Positions 39,646 to 50,501 are shown, counted from the stretch's first letter. The stretch: 64,000 nucleotides of DNA from Candidatus Endomicrobiellum trichonymphae (GCF_002355835.1 NZ_AP017459.1:496001-560000); one strand, 5' to 3'. Program-made: numbers and translations. The notes: generated from the letters alone by a model not told the origin.

Positions 39646-41016
39646 ATGGCAAATATAATTGAAAAAGTTTCACCTCAGGCTGTAGATGTAGAAATGTCGG
39701 TATTAGGTGCAATGCTTATAGAAAAAGAAGCCATTTTGAAAGTTATGGATATAATAAACGAAAATGATTTTTACAAAGAGATACACAGACAAATCTTTTT
39801 AGTCATCAACGATCTTTATATTGGGAACCATCCGGTTGATTTGCTTATAGTATCTGAAGCTCTGAAAAAGAACGCTATGTTTTCTAAAGTAGGAGGCACA
39901 CATTATCTTACAGAATTGATTGATTCCGTACATACTGCCGCAAACGCAGAACATTATGCTTCGATTATACGCGACAAATCAATTTCAAGACAGCTTATCA
40001 ACATAGGTTCTGCAATGGTAAGTAATGCATTCAACGAACAAAACACTCCAGATGAAATATTAGATAAATTTCAGGCTGCTTTGTTTAATGTTTCTCAGCA
40101 GAAAGGAAGAAAAGGGTTTTCAAGCGTTTCTAAGCTTGTAAGACCTATGCTTCAAAAACTTGAAAAACTGCATTCAAATCCAAAGGAAATTTCAGGACTC
40201 TCGACAGGTTTTGCCGATTTTGATTCCAAAACGACTGGATTTCATCCGTCGGAACTTGTAATCATAGCAGCACGTCCGTCTATGGGTAAAACTGCTTTTG
40301 CCTTAAATATTGCAGAACACGTAGCTGTTGTAAAAAAGAATCCTGTTGCTATTTTTTCGCTCGAAATGAAACAGGAAGCATTGATGATCAGATTCCTTGC
40401 TTCTTTGGCAAGAGTTAATATCGGAAGATTAAGAAACGGGCAATATAACAGTACAGATTGGCCAAGACTAACCGGCGCAGCAGAAAAAATTGCGGGAGCT
40501 CCCATTTTTATTGACGACGATTCTAATATAAGCGTTATAGAACTCAGAATAAGGGCGAGAAAGCTTGCAACAGAACTTAAAACTAAAGGGGAGCGGCTCG
40601 CTTTGATAATAATAGATTATATTCAATTTATACACGGTTCAGGCAGAAAATTTGAGTCACGCCAGCAGGAAGTTTCCGATATTTCCAGATCCCTTAAAGC
40701 TTTGGCAAAAGATTTGGATGTACCGGTCGTCGTTTTATCACAGCTTTCGAGGAGAACGGAAGACAGAGGAAGAAAAGACAATAAACCACAGCTTTCTGAT
40801 TTAAGAGATTCCGGCGCTATAGAACAGGATGCCGACGTGGTTGCAATGCTTTACAGAGAAGGATATTACAACAGAGAAGATCCTGATTTACAAAGAAAAG
40901 CTATTCTTATAATAGGTAAACAGAGAAACGGTCCGACGGGCGACATAAATTTGATTTTTGAAGGCGAATATACTAAATTCTCTGACGAATCCAAAGTGCA
41001 AGATGATTATCAATGA
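39646..41016 (+). CDS. dnaB: Replicative DNA helicase DnaB
   Basis: The 456-residue hexameric helicase has the N-terminal SPQAVDVEMSVLGAMLIE domain. The RecA-like domain has Walker A ARPSMGKTAFALN, VAIFSLEMKQEALMIR, LIIIDYIQFIHG (Walker B) and the C-terminal SQLSRRTEDR and DSGAIEQDADVV motifs. No intein is present. Its stop overlaps the alr start by 4 bases, which couples helicase and alanine racemase expression as in several phyla. Confidence 0.97.
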   Translation: MANIIEKVSPQAVDVEMSVLGAMLIEKEAILKVMDIINENDFYKEIHRQIFLVINDLYIGNHPVDLLIVSEALKKNAMFSKVGGTHYLTELIDSVHTAANAEHYASIIRDKSISRQLINIGSAMVSNAFNEQNTPDEILDKFQAALFNVSQQKGRKGFSSVSKLVRPMLQKLEKLHSNPKEISGLSTGFADFDSKTTGFHPSELVIIAARPSMGKTAFALNIAEHVAVVKKNPVAIFSLEMKQEALMIRFLASLARVNIGRLRNGQYNSTDWPRLTGAAEKIAGAPIFIDDDSNISVIELRIRARKLATELKTKGERLALIIIDYIQFIHGSGRKFESRQQEVSDISRSLKALAKDLDVPVVVLSQLSRRTEDRGRKDNKPQLSDLRDSGAIEQDADVVAMLYREGYYNREDPDLQRKAILIIGKQRNGPTGDINLIFEGEYTKFSDESKVQDDYQ

Positions 41017-42182
41017 AGAAAAAAATGCCCTCTGTAGTAGCCGTAACGAATAAAACAAGACAAACGGTTTTTTTTAGACAAAACTGGGTTGAAATTGATA
41101 GAAGTGATTTTCATTTTAATTTAAAAAAAATAAAAGAATATATTGCGAAAGATACTAAAATTATGGTTGTTATAAAAGCTAATGCTTACGGACACGGCGG
41201 AGTTGCGCTTGCAAAAGAAACTCAGAGAGCCGGAGTAGCTTGGATTGGTATTTCTTCGCTTGAAGAGGGAATACAGTTTAGGGAAGCCGGAATAAAGAGC
41301 AATATTTTGATTTTAGGGAATATTTTTCCTTTTGAAAATTTTCAGGTTGCGGTAGCCCATTCCCTAACTCCTACAATTTCCACGATGTCAGGACTTGCGG
41401 CTTTAGAATATTGGGCAGTAAGGTTAAATAAAAAAATTAATTTTCATTTAAAGATAGACAGTGGTATGGGAAGAATTGGAGTGGTACCCGAAGCCTCGTA
41501 TCCCATACTACAAAAAATTGTGCAGATGCCCAAAACGAACATGACCGGCATGTACACTCATTTTGCTGTCGCGGATACTGACCCTGTTTTTACACAACAG
41601 CAGCTTGATATTTTTACAAATATTGTTAAATTTGCGCGCATAAATCTCGGATTAAAATTTATTGCACATGCCGCAAATTCGGCGGCATTATTTAGAAATA
41701 AGCGCACACATCTCGATATGGTGCGTCCGGGAATAAGCATTTATGGACTTACGCCTTTTAAACATGCAGAGAGATTTTTAAAACTTAAGTCCGTTCTCTC
41801 ATGGAAAACAAAAATAATATTTTTAAAGAAAGTTCCAGCTGGATTTTGCGTAAGTTACGGAAGGACTTTTGTTACAAACAGAGCTTCGGTTATTGCTACG
41901 ATTCCCGTAGGATATGCTGACGGCTATAACAGATTGCTGTCTAATAAGTGTGATGTCTTGGTGCGCGGAAAACGCTGTCCGATTGCTGGAAGAATTACAA
42001 TGGATATGACAATGATAGATGTAACCGATGTAAAAGGAGTCACGCTTGGAGACGAAGTGGTTTTGATAGGAGTGCAAGGCAAGGAACATATAAAAGTGGA
42101 TGAACTTGCAAAAATACAAAACACGATAAATTATGAAGTTACGTCCTCCATATCCGTTCGCGTGCCGAGAATTGTTGTTTAA
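41013..42182 (+). CDS. alr: Alanine racemase
   Basis: It makes D-alanine for peptidoglycan. The 389-residue fold-III enzyme has the PLP lysine in VVIKANAYGHGG, DSGMGRIGV, HAANSAAL and the catalytic tyrosine in SYGRTF (nt ~41850). An N-terminal extension of about 25 residues precedes the first conserved strand; an internal start is conceivable, but the ATG overlapping the dnaB stop is natural. Retention shows that the cell still makes a wall. Confidence 0.95.
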   Translation: MKKKMPSVVAVTNKTRQTVFFRQNWVEIDRSDFHFNLKKIKEYIAKDTKIMVVIKANAYGHGGVALAKETQRAGVAWIGISSLEEGIQFREAGIKSNILILGNIFPFENFQVAVAHSLTPTISTMSGLAALEYWAVRLNKKINFHLKIDSGMGRIGVVPEASYPILQKIVQMPKTNMTGMYTHFAVADTDPVFTQQQLDIFTNIVKFARINLGLKFIAHAANSAALFRNKRTHLDMVRPGISIYGLTPFKHAERFLKLKSVLSWKTKIIFLKKVPAGFCVSYGRTFVTNRASVIATIPVGYADGYNRLLSNKCDVLVRGKRCPIAGRITMDMTMIDVTDVKGVTLGDEVVLIGVQGKEHIKVDELAKIQNTINYEVTSSISVRVPRIVV

Positions 42183-42239
42183 TAAAAAAGATAGAGCAGG
42201 TGCGGACAAAGTCAGCAGTGTATTATTGGGGAATTGATA

Positions 42240-42918
42240 TGAACAACGGCGCAATATATAAATTTTATATGTTTTTTAACAGATTCTCTGCGCAAAACAG
42301 ATATAGTTCTACGCTGTTCTGGCAGTACAGTACATTAATAATACTTACGTCTTTTTTCATCGGAATGGTTTTTTCTCTTCAGACTGGTTCTGCAACTACA
42401 AATATTTTTAACCAATTTTTTCTTGACTATGGAATTATGTCCCGTTCTTACGGCGATAGTTATAACCGGAAGAATCGGAGCCGCAATTACGGCAGAACTC
42501 GGCACAATGAAAATTACAGAACAACTTGACGCTTTATATATGCTTGGGATAAGTCCTGTGAGATTTCTTGCCGTCCCAAGACTCTTAGCCTGTTTTTTAT
42601 GGCGCTTACGGCGGTTGCCAATATAATCGGAATATGCGGCGGTATGATTCTTACAACAAGTTTATGGGAAGTTTCTTCAAGTTCATACTGGTCTGAAGTT
42701 TTGGATTTTATGAGGGTGTCAACTTTTTTTCATGGTTTTATAAAATCGGTTTTTTCGCTTTGATTATCGCAATAATTTTGGCATGCATGCTACACACAAA
42801 AGGAGGGTCAGAAGGCGTCAGAAGAGCAGCCACAAGTTCTGTTATGTATTCAATGCTATTTATTTTGATTTCAGATTATTTTTTAACATTGCTGTTAATA
42901 ACATTAATTATAAAATAA
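42240..42918 (+). pseudogene. mlaE: MlaE-type ABC permease (phospholipid transport), frameshifted
   Basis: The first frame gives TLIILTSFFIGMVFSLQTGS, then slips at a run of six T (near 42417). The second frame gives CPVLTAIVITGRIGAAITAE and LGTMKITEQLDALYMLGIS, the diagnostic MlaE core, then slips near 42590. The third gives ALTAVANIIGICGGMILTT to the stop at 42918. MlaE is the inner-membrane permease of the Mla system, which moves phospholipids between the membranes. No MlaF ATPase or MlaD follows. Two frameshifts make it non-functional unless rescued. Confidence 0.85.
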
Positions 42919-43655
42919 ATTGAAAAAGAGCGGAGATGGGAATTAGAAAGGGAGTAAGTGGAAAAAGGCAGAGCGGCGAAAGAAAAAAAGTGTAATTGAT
43001 ATTTAACAGTTTATACCGGATAGACAAAGATGACAAAGTGGTGAAAAATTTATAATATAACTGAAGTAAATTGATGTTAAAATAAATTTAATATCCTAAA
43101 AATAGTATTTAGTACATAGAAACTAAAGTTGGATAATCTTCCGAAAAAAAGTTGTGTGCGAAACCAGTTTTTGTTGGATATTCAACACCTGACTTGTCTC
43201 TCAAAGTTAGCGAACTAAAAAATTTTTCTGTCTAATTTGAGGACAAAGAGTCTTGGTATTTATTTTAAGCGACCTAACTCGTTTCAATTACGATTAACAT
43301 AGTCCGATCCGGTTGAAAAGTCTAAAAAGGATACGTCCATTCCTAGTTTATTACCAGTATCCTACCATGAATAAACACTTAATTTGACTATTAATAGCAC
43401 AATCACTCACTAATGGATTGACAAAACCATACACGGGTTTAAAGTGTTAGCTACAACAAGTGATATACAAATGCTTAAAAACCAGATACTATATCAAATT
43501 TTTAATTCTTTTTGACAATCACAGGAAGCGGAATGTAATTTACGGAAAAACTAAGCAAGAAAAAAGTAATAAAAAAGCGAAGAAACAATATGCCGCTGTG
43601 CGCACATTATATCTTGCCGGATATAAGCAAGTAGTAAATATAGAATTTAATTAAT
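42919..43655. other. Long non-coding gap, content unexplained
   Basis: No frame here resembles a known protein. A 64-codon open frame at 43460-43654 (QEKSNKKAKKQYAAVRTLYL) ends one base before hemW. It has no clear ribosome site and I do not trust it. The stretch 43140-43440 is less AT-rich than typical spacers here and may be a decayed gene, such as the missing MlaF. I saw no tRNA or tmRNA fold. Confidence 0.4.
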
Positions 43656-44783
43656 ATGACATGCTTATACATACACATTCCATTCTGTAAACAAAAATGC
43701 CTTTACTGCAGTTTCTTTTCTGTAAAATATGATAATGTTTTGGCAAACAGATATGTTGATGCTTTAATAGAGCATGTAGGACAATTTAAAAATGAAAATA
43801 TACTTTCAATATATGTCGGCGGAGGAACGCCGTCAGTGTTATCTTCAGAGCAAATACAAAAGCTTCTGCAAGCGCTAAGTGATATTTTAAACTTGTCGAC
43901 AATAAAAGAATTCACATTCGAGTTAAACCCCGAATCGGTTTCAAAAGAAAAATTGCATATTCTTAAACAGCTCGGAGTAAACAGATTAAGCATAGGACTC
44001 CAATCAGTAGAAGATAAATCTCTTAAATTTTTGGGCAGACTACACAGTTTTAAAACTTTTTGTTATGTTTATGACACGGCAAGGAAAGAAGGATTTACTA
44101 ATATCAATATTGATTTAATATACGGTCTGCCAAAGCAAACGTTGGAAGATTGGGAACAAGTTCTAAAAAAAACTTTGCTATTTAACAGCGAACATTTATC
44201 TCTCTATCCCTTCTCGGTGGAAGAGAATACTCCTTTTTACAAAAACGGCATAATTACAAACGACGATATTCAAAGAGATATATATGACGAAAGTATGAAA
44301 ATTTTGACAAATAATGGATACAATCATTACGAGATTTCAAACTGGTCTAAAAAAGAAAGAGAATCTTTTCACAATACAAATTACTGGCGTAATCTTGAAT
44401 ACATAGGTCTAGGGGCGGGAGCCTCAGGATATTTAAAAAGAAGAAGATATAAAAATATTGAAAATATTGAAAAATATATTGAGTTATGTTCATCATTGCA
44501 AGTGGTGAAAGGAGATTGTTTCAGACAGTACAGCAATCTGTCATTTTTAGAAACAGAGAATGAATATATAGACAGTAAACTTTATAAAACAGAAACCATT
44601 ATGCTCGGATTAAGACTTTTAGACGAAGGGATAAATATTAGTTGTTTTAATAATCCTAAACATTACTACATACTCTTAGAATGTTTAAAAAACAAAATGC
44701 TGAATAGAAAAGGTGGCAGAATAAAGCTTGCCAAAGAATATATTTTTGTTTTCAATCAAATCGTTTTAAAATTTATGGAGTAA
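43656..44783 (+). CDS. hemW: HemW-like radical SAM heme chaperone
   Basis: The 375-residue protein starts CLYIHIPFCKQKCLYCSFFS with CxxxCxxC followed by Phe, and has SIYVGGGTPS, SIGLQSVEDKSLKFLGR, DLIYGLPKQTLEDW and LSLYPFSVEENTPF. These mark the HemW/HemN-like family. HemW inserts heme; true coproporphyrinogen oxidase HemN is longer and has an extra N-terminal segment. No other heme gene is nearby, so the physiological role here is open. Confidence 0.88.
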   Translation: MTCLYIHIPFCKQKCLYCSFFSVKYDNVLANRYVDALIEHVGQFKNENILSIYVGGGTPSVLSSEQIQKLLQALSDILNLSTIKEFTFELNPESVSKEKLHILKQLGVNRLSIGLQSVEDKSLKFLGRLHSFKTFCYVYDTARKEGFTNINIDLIYGLPKQTLEDWEQVLKKTLLFNSEHLSLYPFSVEENTPFYKNGIITNDDIQRDIYDESMKILTNNGYNHYEISNWSKKERESFHNTNYWRNLEYIGLGAGASGYLKRRRYKNIENIEKYIELCSSLQVVKGDCFRQYSNLSFLETENEYIDSKLYKTETIMLGLRLLDEGINISCFNNPKHYYILLECLKNKMLNRKGGRIKLAKEYIFVFNQIVLKFME

Positions 44784-44909
44784 AACGCATAAAGTTAAAA
44801 GACAAAAGATTTCGATTTCTACAAGTATTCATCCACAAATGATTTTGTAATGACAATGTCTGCATTTTTCATATAAAAAAGCCTAAATTTATATCATTAT
44901 ATTGATAAA

Positions 44910-44939
44910 TTGTGAAAGCAGTCAACTAAATTATATAAT
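44910..44939 (+). promoter_or_regulatory. Candidate promoter of secA
   Basis: TTGTGA (44910-44915) and TATAAT (44934-44939) are 18 bases apart. They lie about 48 bases before the secA start, in otherwise AT-rich spacer. Confidence 0.45.
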
Positions 44940-44986
44940 TAATAAAACAAACAACATATAAAAAAATATAAAGGACAGGTTAAGAT

Positions 44987-47569
44987 ATGTTAAAAACTAT
45001 CTTAGTTGCAATCTTTGGCTCTCAAAACGATAGAGATATAAAAGCTATACAACCGGTAATTGAAAAAATCAATGCTTTAGAGCCTTACATAAAAAAACTT
45101 ACGGATGTCGAGTTAAAAGAAAAAACCGTGGAATTCAGAGAGCGCCTTTCAAAAGGAGAAACACTAGATGATGTTCTACCTGAAGCTTTTGCATGTGTAA
45201 GAGAAGCTTCGGTAAGGACGATAGGGTTAAGGCATTTTGACGTACAGCTCATAGGAGGGTACATACTCCATAAAGGCAAAATTGCAGAGATGAAAACTGG
45301 AGAAGGTAAAACTTTGGTTGCTACACTTGCTGCCTATCTCAATGCTCTGCCTCAAACCGGTGTCCATATAGTAACCGTTAATGACTATCTTGCGAAAAGA
45401 GATAAAGAATGGATGGGCGTAGTTTATGAAAAACTCGGACTTACAGTCGGCAATGTGGGAAACGAAACAAAAAATGAAGAGAGAAGAATGGCTTATAACT
45501 GCGATATAACTTACATCACAAACAATGAGATCGGCTTTGATTACTTAAGAGATAACATGGTTATTGCAAAGGAGGACAGAGTCCTCCGTCCTCTAAACTA
45601 TGCAATTATAGATGAAGTCGATTCAATTTTAATCGACGAAGCAAGAACGCCGCTTATTATTTCAGGCGCATGCGCAGAGTCAACCGATAAATATTATATT
45701 TCAGACAGAATTGTCCCCAGGCTTAAAGGAAGAATAATTACCGAGAATGAAGAAATAAAAGCGAAGTATGCTGATGTTGATTTGGCAAAAGGCTACGATT
45801 ATCTTATTGATGAAAAAAATCATTCGGCAGTTTTAACGGAACAGGGTGTTCAAAAAGCCGAAAAAATGTTGGGGGTAAAAAATATTTATGATGATTTACA
45901 GTCCGAGTGGGTGCATCATTTAACACAGGCTATAAAAGCCCACAATCTTTATCGCAGAGATATCGAATATGTAGTGAAAGACGGCAAAGTTATTATTGTT
46001 GACGAATTTACTGGGAGACTTATGCCGGGAAGAAGATGGTCTGACGGGCTTCATCAGTCGATTGAAGTAAAAGAAAACTTAAAAATTGCCGATGAAAACC
46101 AGACACTTGCAACAATAACGTTTCAGAATTTTTTCAGAATGTATAAAAAAATTGCAGGTATGACCGGAACCGCAACGACAGAATCTGAGGAGTTCTGGGA
46201 AATTTACAAACTCGGTGTCATTGAAGTGCCGACAAATAATCCGATGATAAGGAAGGATTACCATGATGTTATATACAGAACTGAAAGAGAAAAAGACAAT
46301 GCCGTAGTAAATGAAATTGAATCTTTGTGGAAAAAAGGACAGCCTGTTCTTGTTGGAACAAGGTCAATCGAAAAGTCCGAAAAAATTTCGACAATGCTTC
46401 GAATAAAAGGCATCCCGCATAAGGTTTTAAACGCTAAGTATCATGAACTTGAAGCTCAGATTATTGCAGGTGCCGGCACAAAAAGCGCGGTCACAATAGC
46501 TACAAATATGGCCGGTAGAGGAACTGATATTCTTCTTGGAGCAGGCGATGCTGTTCAAAACGAAGAGGTTAAAAAATCCGGTGGGCTTCACATAATAGGC
46601 ACGGAAAGACATGAATCGCGAAGAATAGACAATCAGTTGAGAGGACGCTCAGGCAGACAGGGAGATCCTGGATCTTCAAAATTCTTTCTTTCTATGGAAG
46701 ACGAGCTTATGCGTCTTTTTGGTTCCGATAAAATGTCTGTGATAATGCAAAAACTAGGTTTAAAAGAAAATGAAGATATACAACATCTGTGGATATCAAA
46801 AGCCGTGGAAAATGCTCAGAAAAAAGTCGAAGGAATGAATTTTGACATAAGAAAACGGCTTATAGATTTTGACAATGTTATGAACAAGCAGAGAGAAGCT
46901 GTTTACAAATTAAGAAACGAGATTCTTGAAGGGCAAGATATAACAGACACTATTAAAGATATGATAAGCGAGTCGATAGAAGAAAAAATCACTGCATGGG
47001 CAGTCGGGAAATATACGGAAGAATGGGATTGGGCAAGTATAGATGTGTGGCTTCTTAGAACTTTTGGAATTAAATATGAAACCGGGAATAAAGACGAAAT
47101 AAGCAATCTGTCGAGAGAATCCGCTCAGTCCGCTATTTCCGGGAAAGTTTTTGAAGCGTATGAACATAGAAAGGAGCAACTTACGCCGGAGTTAATGTTA
47201 AATATGCAGAGAATAGTACTTTTGCAAATGATAGATTCTTCATGGCGGGATCACCTGTATGAACTTGATCAGTTAAGACACGATATCGGTTTTAGAGCCT
47301 ATGCACAGAAAGATCCTAAAGTTGAATATCAGAAAGAATCTTTTGCTTTGTTTGAATCTATGATGAATAGAGTAAGGGACAATACGATAGAATATATATT
47401 TAAAGTTCAAATTGATGCAAAATTACAGAAAATGGCTATTCAGACAACAAATTCTGATTTCAGAAAGAATGATGGCAAGAAAATAAATAAAGGATCAAAT
47501 AAGATAGGAAGAAATGATCAATGTCCGTGCGGAAGTGGAAAGAAGTTTAAGAAATGCTGCGGCGCTTAA
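44987..47569 (+). CDS. secA: Preprotein translocase ATPase SecA
   Basis: SecA drives proteins through SecYEG. The 860-residue protein has Walker A AEMKTGEGKTLVA, VTVNDYLAKRD, IIDEVDSILIDEARTPLIISG (Walker B), ITFQNFFRMYKKIAGMTGTA, ATNMAGRGTDI and QLRGRSGRQGDPGSS. It ends in the SEC-C zinc motif CPCGSGKKFKKCC. The full length and all helicase motifs are intact. An AAAGGA ribosome site precedes the ATG. Confidence 0.98.
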   Translation: MLKTILVAIFGSQNDRDIKAIQPVIEKINALEPYIKKLTDVELKEKTVEFRERLSKGETLDDVLPEAFACVREASVRTIGLRHFDVQLIGGYILHKGKIAEMKTGEGKTLVATLAAYLNALPQTGVHIVTVNDYLAKRDKEWMGVVYEKLGLTVGNVGNETKNEERRMAYNCDITYITNNEIGFDYLRDNMVIAKEDRVLRPLNYAIIDEVDSILIDEARTPLIISGACAESTDKYYISDRIVPRLKGRIITENEEIKAKYADVDLAKGYDYLIDEKNHSAVLTEQGVQKAEKMLGVKNIYDDLQSEWVHHLTQAIKAHNLYRRDIEYVVKDGKVIIVDEFTGRLMPGRRWSDGLHQSIEVKENLKIADENQTLATITFQNFFRMYKKIAGMTGTATTESEEFWEIYKLGVIEVPTNNPMIRKDYHDVIYRTEREKDNAVVNEIESLWKKGQPVLVGTRSIEKSEKISTMLRIKGIPHKVLNAKYHELEAQIIAGAGTKSAVTIATNMAGRGTDILLGAGDAVQNEEVKKSGGLHIIGTERHESRRIDNQLRGRSGRQGDPGSSKFFLSMEDELMRLFGSDKMSVIMQKLGLKENEDIQHLWISKAVENAQKKVEGMNFDIRKRLIDFDNVMNKQREAVYKLRNEILEGQDITDTIKDMISESIEEKITAWAVGKYTEEWDWASIDVWLLRTFGIKYETGNKDEISNLSRESAQSAISGKVFEAYEHRKEQLTPELMLNMQRIVLLQMIDSSWRDHLYELDQLRHDIGFRAYAQKDPKVEYQKESFALFESMMNRVRDNTIEYIFKVQIDAKLQKMAIQTTNSDFRKNDGKKINKGSNKIGRNDQCPCGSGKKFKKCCGA

Positions 47570-47725
47570 AGGGTATAAAATGATTTTTGCCACTCCTACA
47601 GCAGAACTGCTAAAAGCAAACACAAAATAAGTGGAGCAAGTCTCTCAACTTTCGGTTGTTTGATTACAAATCAACTAATTTATTCAGGATGATGGCACGG
47701 ATATTGAAGATGTAACTTGAAAACG

Positions 47726-49273
47726 ATGTCAAGACTTGCAAAATTTAAAATTTCCATGAATCTAAAAAAAATTATATTATGCATAATAACCGCTCTATTG
47801 GCAGTTTGTTCATTTCCTAAAATAAATCTGTTTTTCTTAGCGTGGGTGGCATTTATCCCGCTTATTTTCGTAATAACCAGATCCGGATTAAAAGATTCTT
47901 TCTTTTATGGACTTATTTCTGGATTTGTTTTTAATGCGGCGGGACTTTACTGGCTTATTCCAATGCTTAAGTTTAACACCGGTTCTTATGTACAGGCAGT
48001 AACAGCGGCTTGCACTTTGTGGATATATCTTGCGCTTTACTGGGGAATATGGTGTTTATATTTAAATTTCTCACAAAATATCCTGAGTAATACTTTAAAA
48101 AATTATTTGTATTCGAACACTCTTATAATTCTTTTTGGCTCGTGTATATGGGTTTTACTTGAATATATTAGGACGTATTTTCTTACCGGTTTCCCATGGA
48201 TGCTTATCGGGTACTCTCAGTTTAAATTTACTGAAATTATACAAATAGCCGAATTTACTGGCGTATACGGCGTATCTTTTCTTATAATATTTTGTAATTT
48301 GTGTTTCTATTTTTGGATTTCAACCCAAAAAGGAAATAAATATTTATATACGGCTCTGGTTCTTACCGTCGCGATCTCAATATTTGGAGCAGTTAGAGCA
48401 TATAAATTCAGATTTTTCGGAGATCAGGAATTTACCGTTTCTATTGTACAACCCAATGTCGATCAGGATAAAAAATGGGATCAGTTTTATAAAAGCGACA
48501 TATTATCTAATCTCAAAGAATATGCTTTTAAAATTGCCGAAAATAAAACCGATTTGATTATATGGCCAGAAACCGTGCTTCCGGGTTCGATCCCCGAAGA
48601 TAAGCAGTCGTATGAAAGTATAAAATATATGGTAAAAACAGCAGGCGGGTTTAATATTATCGGCTCTGCGTATAATAATGATTTTAACGCTGCTTTGGCT
48701 TTTACTGAAAGTGACGGTGAATATAAAGCGGTACATAAAAAAAATCATCTAGTGCCTTTTGGGGAGTATATTCCGTTTAGAAATTTATTTTCAAGGTTTT
48801 TTGGCATTTTAAATCAGATGGGCGATTCTAAGAAAGGGCAAGACACGAATGTTTTTGACAACGGTAAAATATATGCTGGAGCAGTTATTTGTTCTGAGAA
48901 TTTCTTTCCGGATATTTCAAGAAACTTCATTCTTTCCGGAGCGAAAGTTCTTACAAACCATACAAACGATGCGTGGTTTTTTAATACTGCTGCACCGCAT
49001 CAACATTTTATTATGAATATATTCCGAGCAGTTGAGAATCGCAAAGCTGTTATAGTGTCTGCAAATTCTGGGATTTCTGGAATCATTGAAGCATCAGGGG
49101 TAATCGCTGAAAAAACTGCATCATCAGAAAGTATAATACTTACAGGCAAATTTCTTCAAAATAATTTTAAAACTTTCTATACTAAATACGGCGATTTATT
49201 TGTAAATATGTGCGCTGGATTACTTTTGGCGTTAGTATTGCTGGAGCTGTGCGTCAGAATCCGTAAAATCTAA
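47726..49273 (+). CDS. lnt: Apolipoprotein N-acyltransferase
   Basis: Lnt adds the third acyl chain to lipoproteins in the inner membrane. The protein (~515 residues) has several N-terminal hydrophobic segments and a nitrilase-like domain with the Glu-Lys-Cys triad: Glu in IWPETVLPG, Lys in HKKNHLVPFGEYIPF and Cys in AGAVICSENFFP. ATG at 47726 or 47756 are both plausible starts, and a TTG lies at 47717. Its survival implies continued triacyl lipoprotein sorting even though nearby lipid A genes are dead. Confidence 0.93.
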   Translation: MSRLAKFKISMNLKKIILCIITALLAVCSFPKINLFFLAWVAFIPLIFVITRSGLKDSFFYGLISGFVFNAAGLYWLIPMLKFNTGSYVQAVTAACTLWIYLALYWGIWCLYLNFSQNILSNTLKNYLYSNTLIILFGSCIWVLLEYIRTYFLTGFPWMLIGYSQFKFTEIIQIAEFTGVYGVSFLIIFCNLCFYFWISTQKGNKYLYTALVLTVAISIFGAVRAYKFRFFGDQEFTVSIVQPNVDQDKKWDQFYKSDILSNLKEYAFKIAENKTDLIIWPETVLPGSIPEDKQSYESIKYMVKTAGGFNIIGSAYNNDFNAALAFTESDGEYKAVHKKNHLVPFGEYIPFRNLFSRFFGILNQMGDSKKGQDTNVFDNGKIYAGAVICSENFFPDISRNFILSGAKVLTNHTNDAWFFNTAAPHQHFIMNIFRAVENRKAVIVSANSGISGIIEASGVIAEKTASSESIILTGKFLQNNFKTFYTKYGDLFVNMCAGLLLALVLLELCVRIRKI

Positions 49274-49385
49274 AATAATTTCTATTCATTTGACGGTCGT
49301 AGAGCTCGGCGGTGGCATTCAGAAACGACGTCTGCCAGCAGACGGCAGCAATGACTGCAATAACTCTTAAAGAGTGATATATTTT

Positions 49386-50405
49386 ATGAATATCTTAAAA
49401 ATGCATGATTTTAACAAATTGATATCTCTCCAGAAAATATCATCCGTTTATTTACTTGCAGGCGAAGAATCTTATTTTATAAATATGTGTCTTAATAAAA
49501 TAGAAAAATTCACCGCCACAGACGATTTAAACAGAGATGTTTTTTACGCCTCAGAATCTTCGGCAGATGATATTCTAAATGCTCTTCAGACACTTCCTTT
49601 TTTAAGCGAGATAAGAGTGGTTATCGTTAAAGGTGTCAATAAGATGAAAGCGATTGATGCCGAGAGGCTTACTGATTATTTGTCAAACACTATTGAAACG
49701 TCATGTCTTATACTTTTGTACTTTGATAATTATAAGAAAGAAACAGTCGCAAAAAGGAGAGAATTTATCAATAAATGCATTGCTTCAAAAAACTGTGTTT
49801 CTGTAAACTGTAGGAAACAATATGAAAACGAAGTAAAAGAATTTATAAAAAATGAATTTGCACAGAAAGGCAAAGAGGTTTCGTATGACGTAATTTCAAG
49901 AATTATTGAAGAAAACGGCAACGATTTGTTAAACATTTCAAACGAGATAGAAAAGTTGTCATTATTTGCAGGAAAAAATAAAAAAGATATAACGCAAGAG
50001 GATTTAGAAAAAATCAGCGGATATACAAAAGAAACAAGTATATACGCTTTGTCCTCTGAAATAGAAGCAAGAGATTTAAAAAAGACTATGTTTGTTTTAG
50101 AAAAACTTTTAAATGAAAGGGAAGAACCCGTGATAATTCTTTCCGCAATTTCTTCAGTCGTAAGAAAAATGCTTAATGCAAAAAGCATGATTGAAGAACA
50201 AGGACTATCTACCGCTGAAATTGCTTCCGCACTCAGAATACATGATTTTTATGCAGAAACTTTTTTTACAAATTTAAAAAAGTATAGTACAGATACATTG
50301 AAAGAAAGTCTAAAAACTATATTAAAAACCGATACCGCAATCAAAACCGGAAGTAATGACGCAGCGTCGGCATTGGAGAAAACCATATTATCTATCTGTA
50401 AATAA
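49386..50405 (+). CDS. holA: DNA polymerase III delta subunit
   Basis: Delta opens the sliding clamp. The ~339-residue protein reads SSVYLLAGEESYFINMCLNK at the start (degenerate P-loop region), then TLPFLSEIRVVIVKG, and has the C-terminal collar helices (SAISSVVRKMLNAK...KSLKTILKTDTAIK-like end). This order is typical of HolA, whose AAA+ domain does not bind ATP. A GTG at 49374 is an alternative start. Convergent rpsT lies downstream beyond a terminator. Confidence 0.9.
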   Translation: MNILKMHDFNKLISLQKISSVYLLAGEESYFINMCLNKIEKFTATDDLNRDVFYASESSADDILNALQTLPFLSEIRVVIVKGVNKMKAIDAERLTDYLSNTIETSCLILLYFDNYKKETVAKRREFINKCIASKNCVSVNCRKQYENEVKEFIKNEFAQKGKEVSYDVISRIIEENGNDLLNISNEIEKLSLFAGKNKKDITQEDLEKISGYTKETSIYALSSEIEARDLKKTMFVLEKLLNEREEPVIILSAISSVVRKMLNAKSMIEEQGLSTAEIASALRIHDFYAETFFTNLKKYSTDTLKESLKTILKTDTAIKTGSNDAASALEKTILSICK

Positions 50406-50501
50406 GCGCCTCGGTCTTGATTATCTTGAGATCGATTTATACGTCTGCAAATTTCTCGGTGATGTCTATGGTTCTTTTTCGTTCATTATTAGGGAATAAA
50501 T

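Noticed and set aside
43460-43654. 64-codon open frame just before hemW
   Set aside because: Lysine-rich low-complexity reading without a ribosome site or known motif; likely chance in AT-rich DNA.
49362-49376. Palindrome ACTCTTAAAGAGT before holA as a terminator
   Set aside because: Short, AT-rich and without a T-run.
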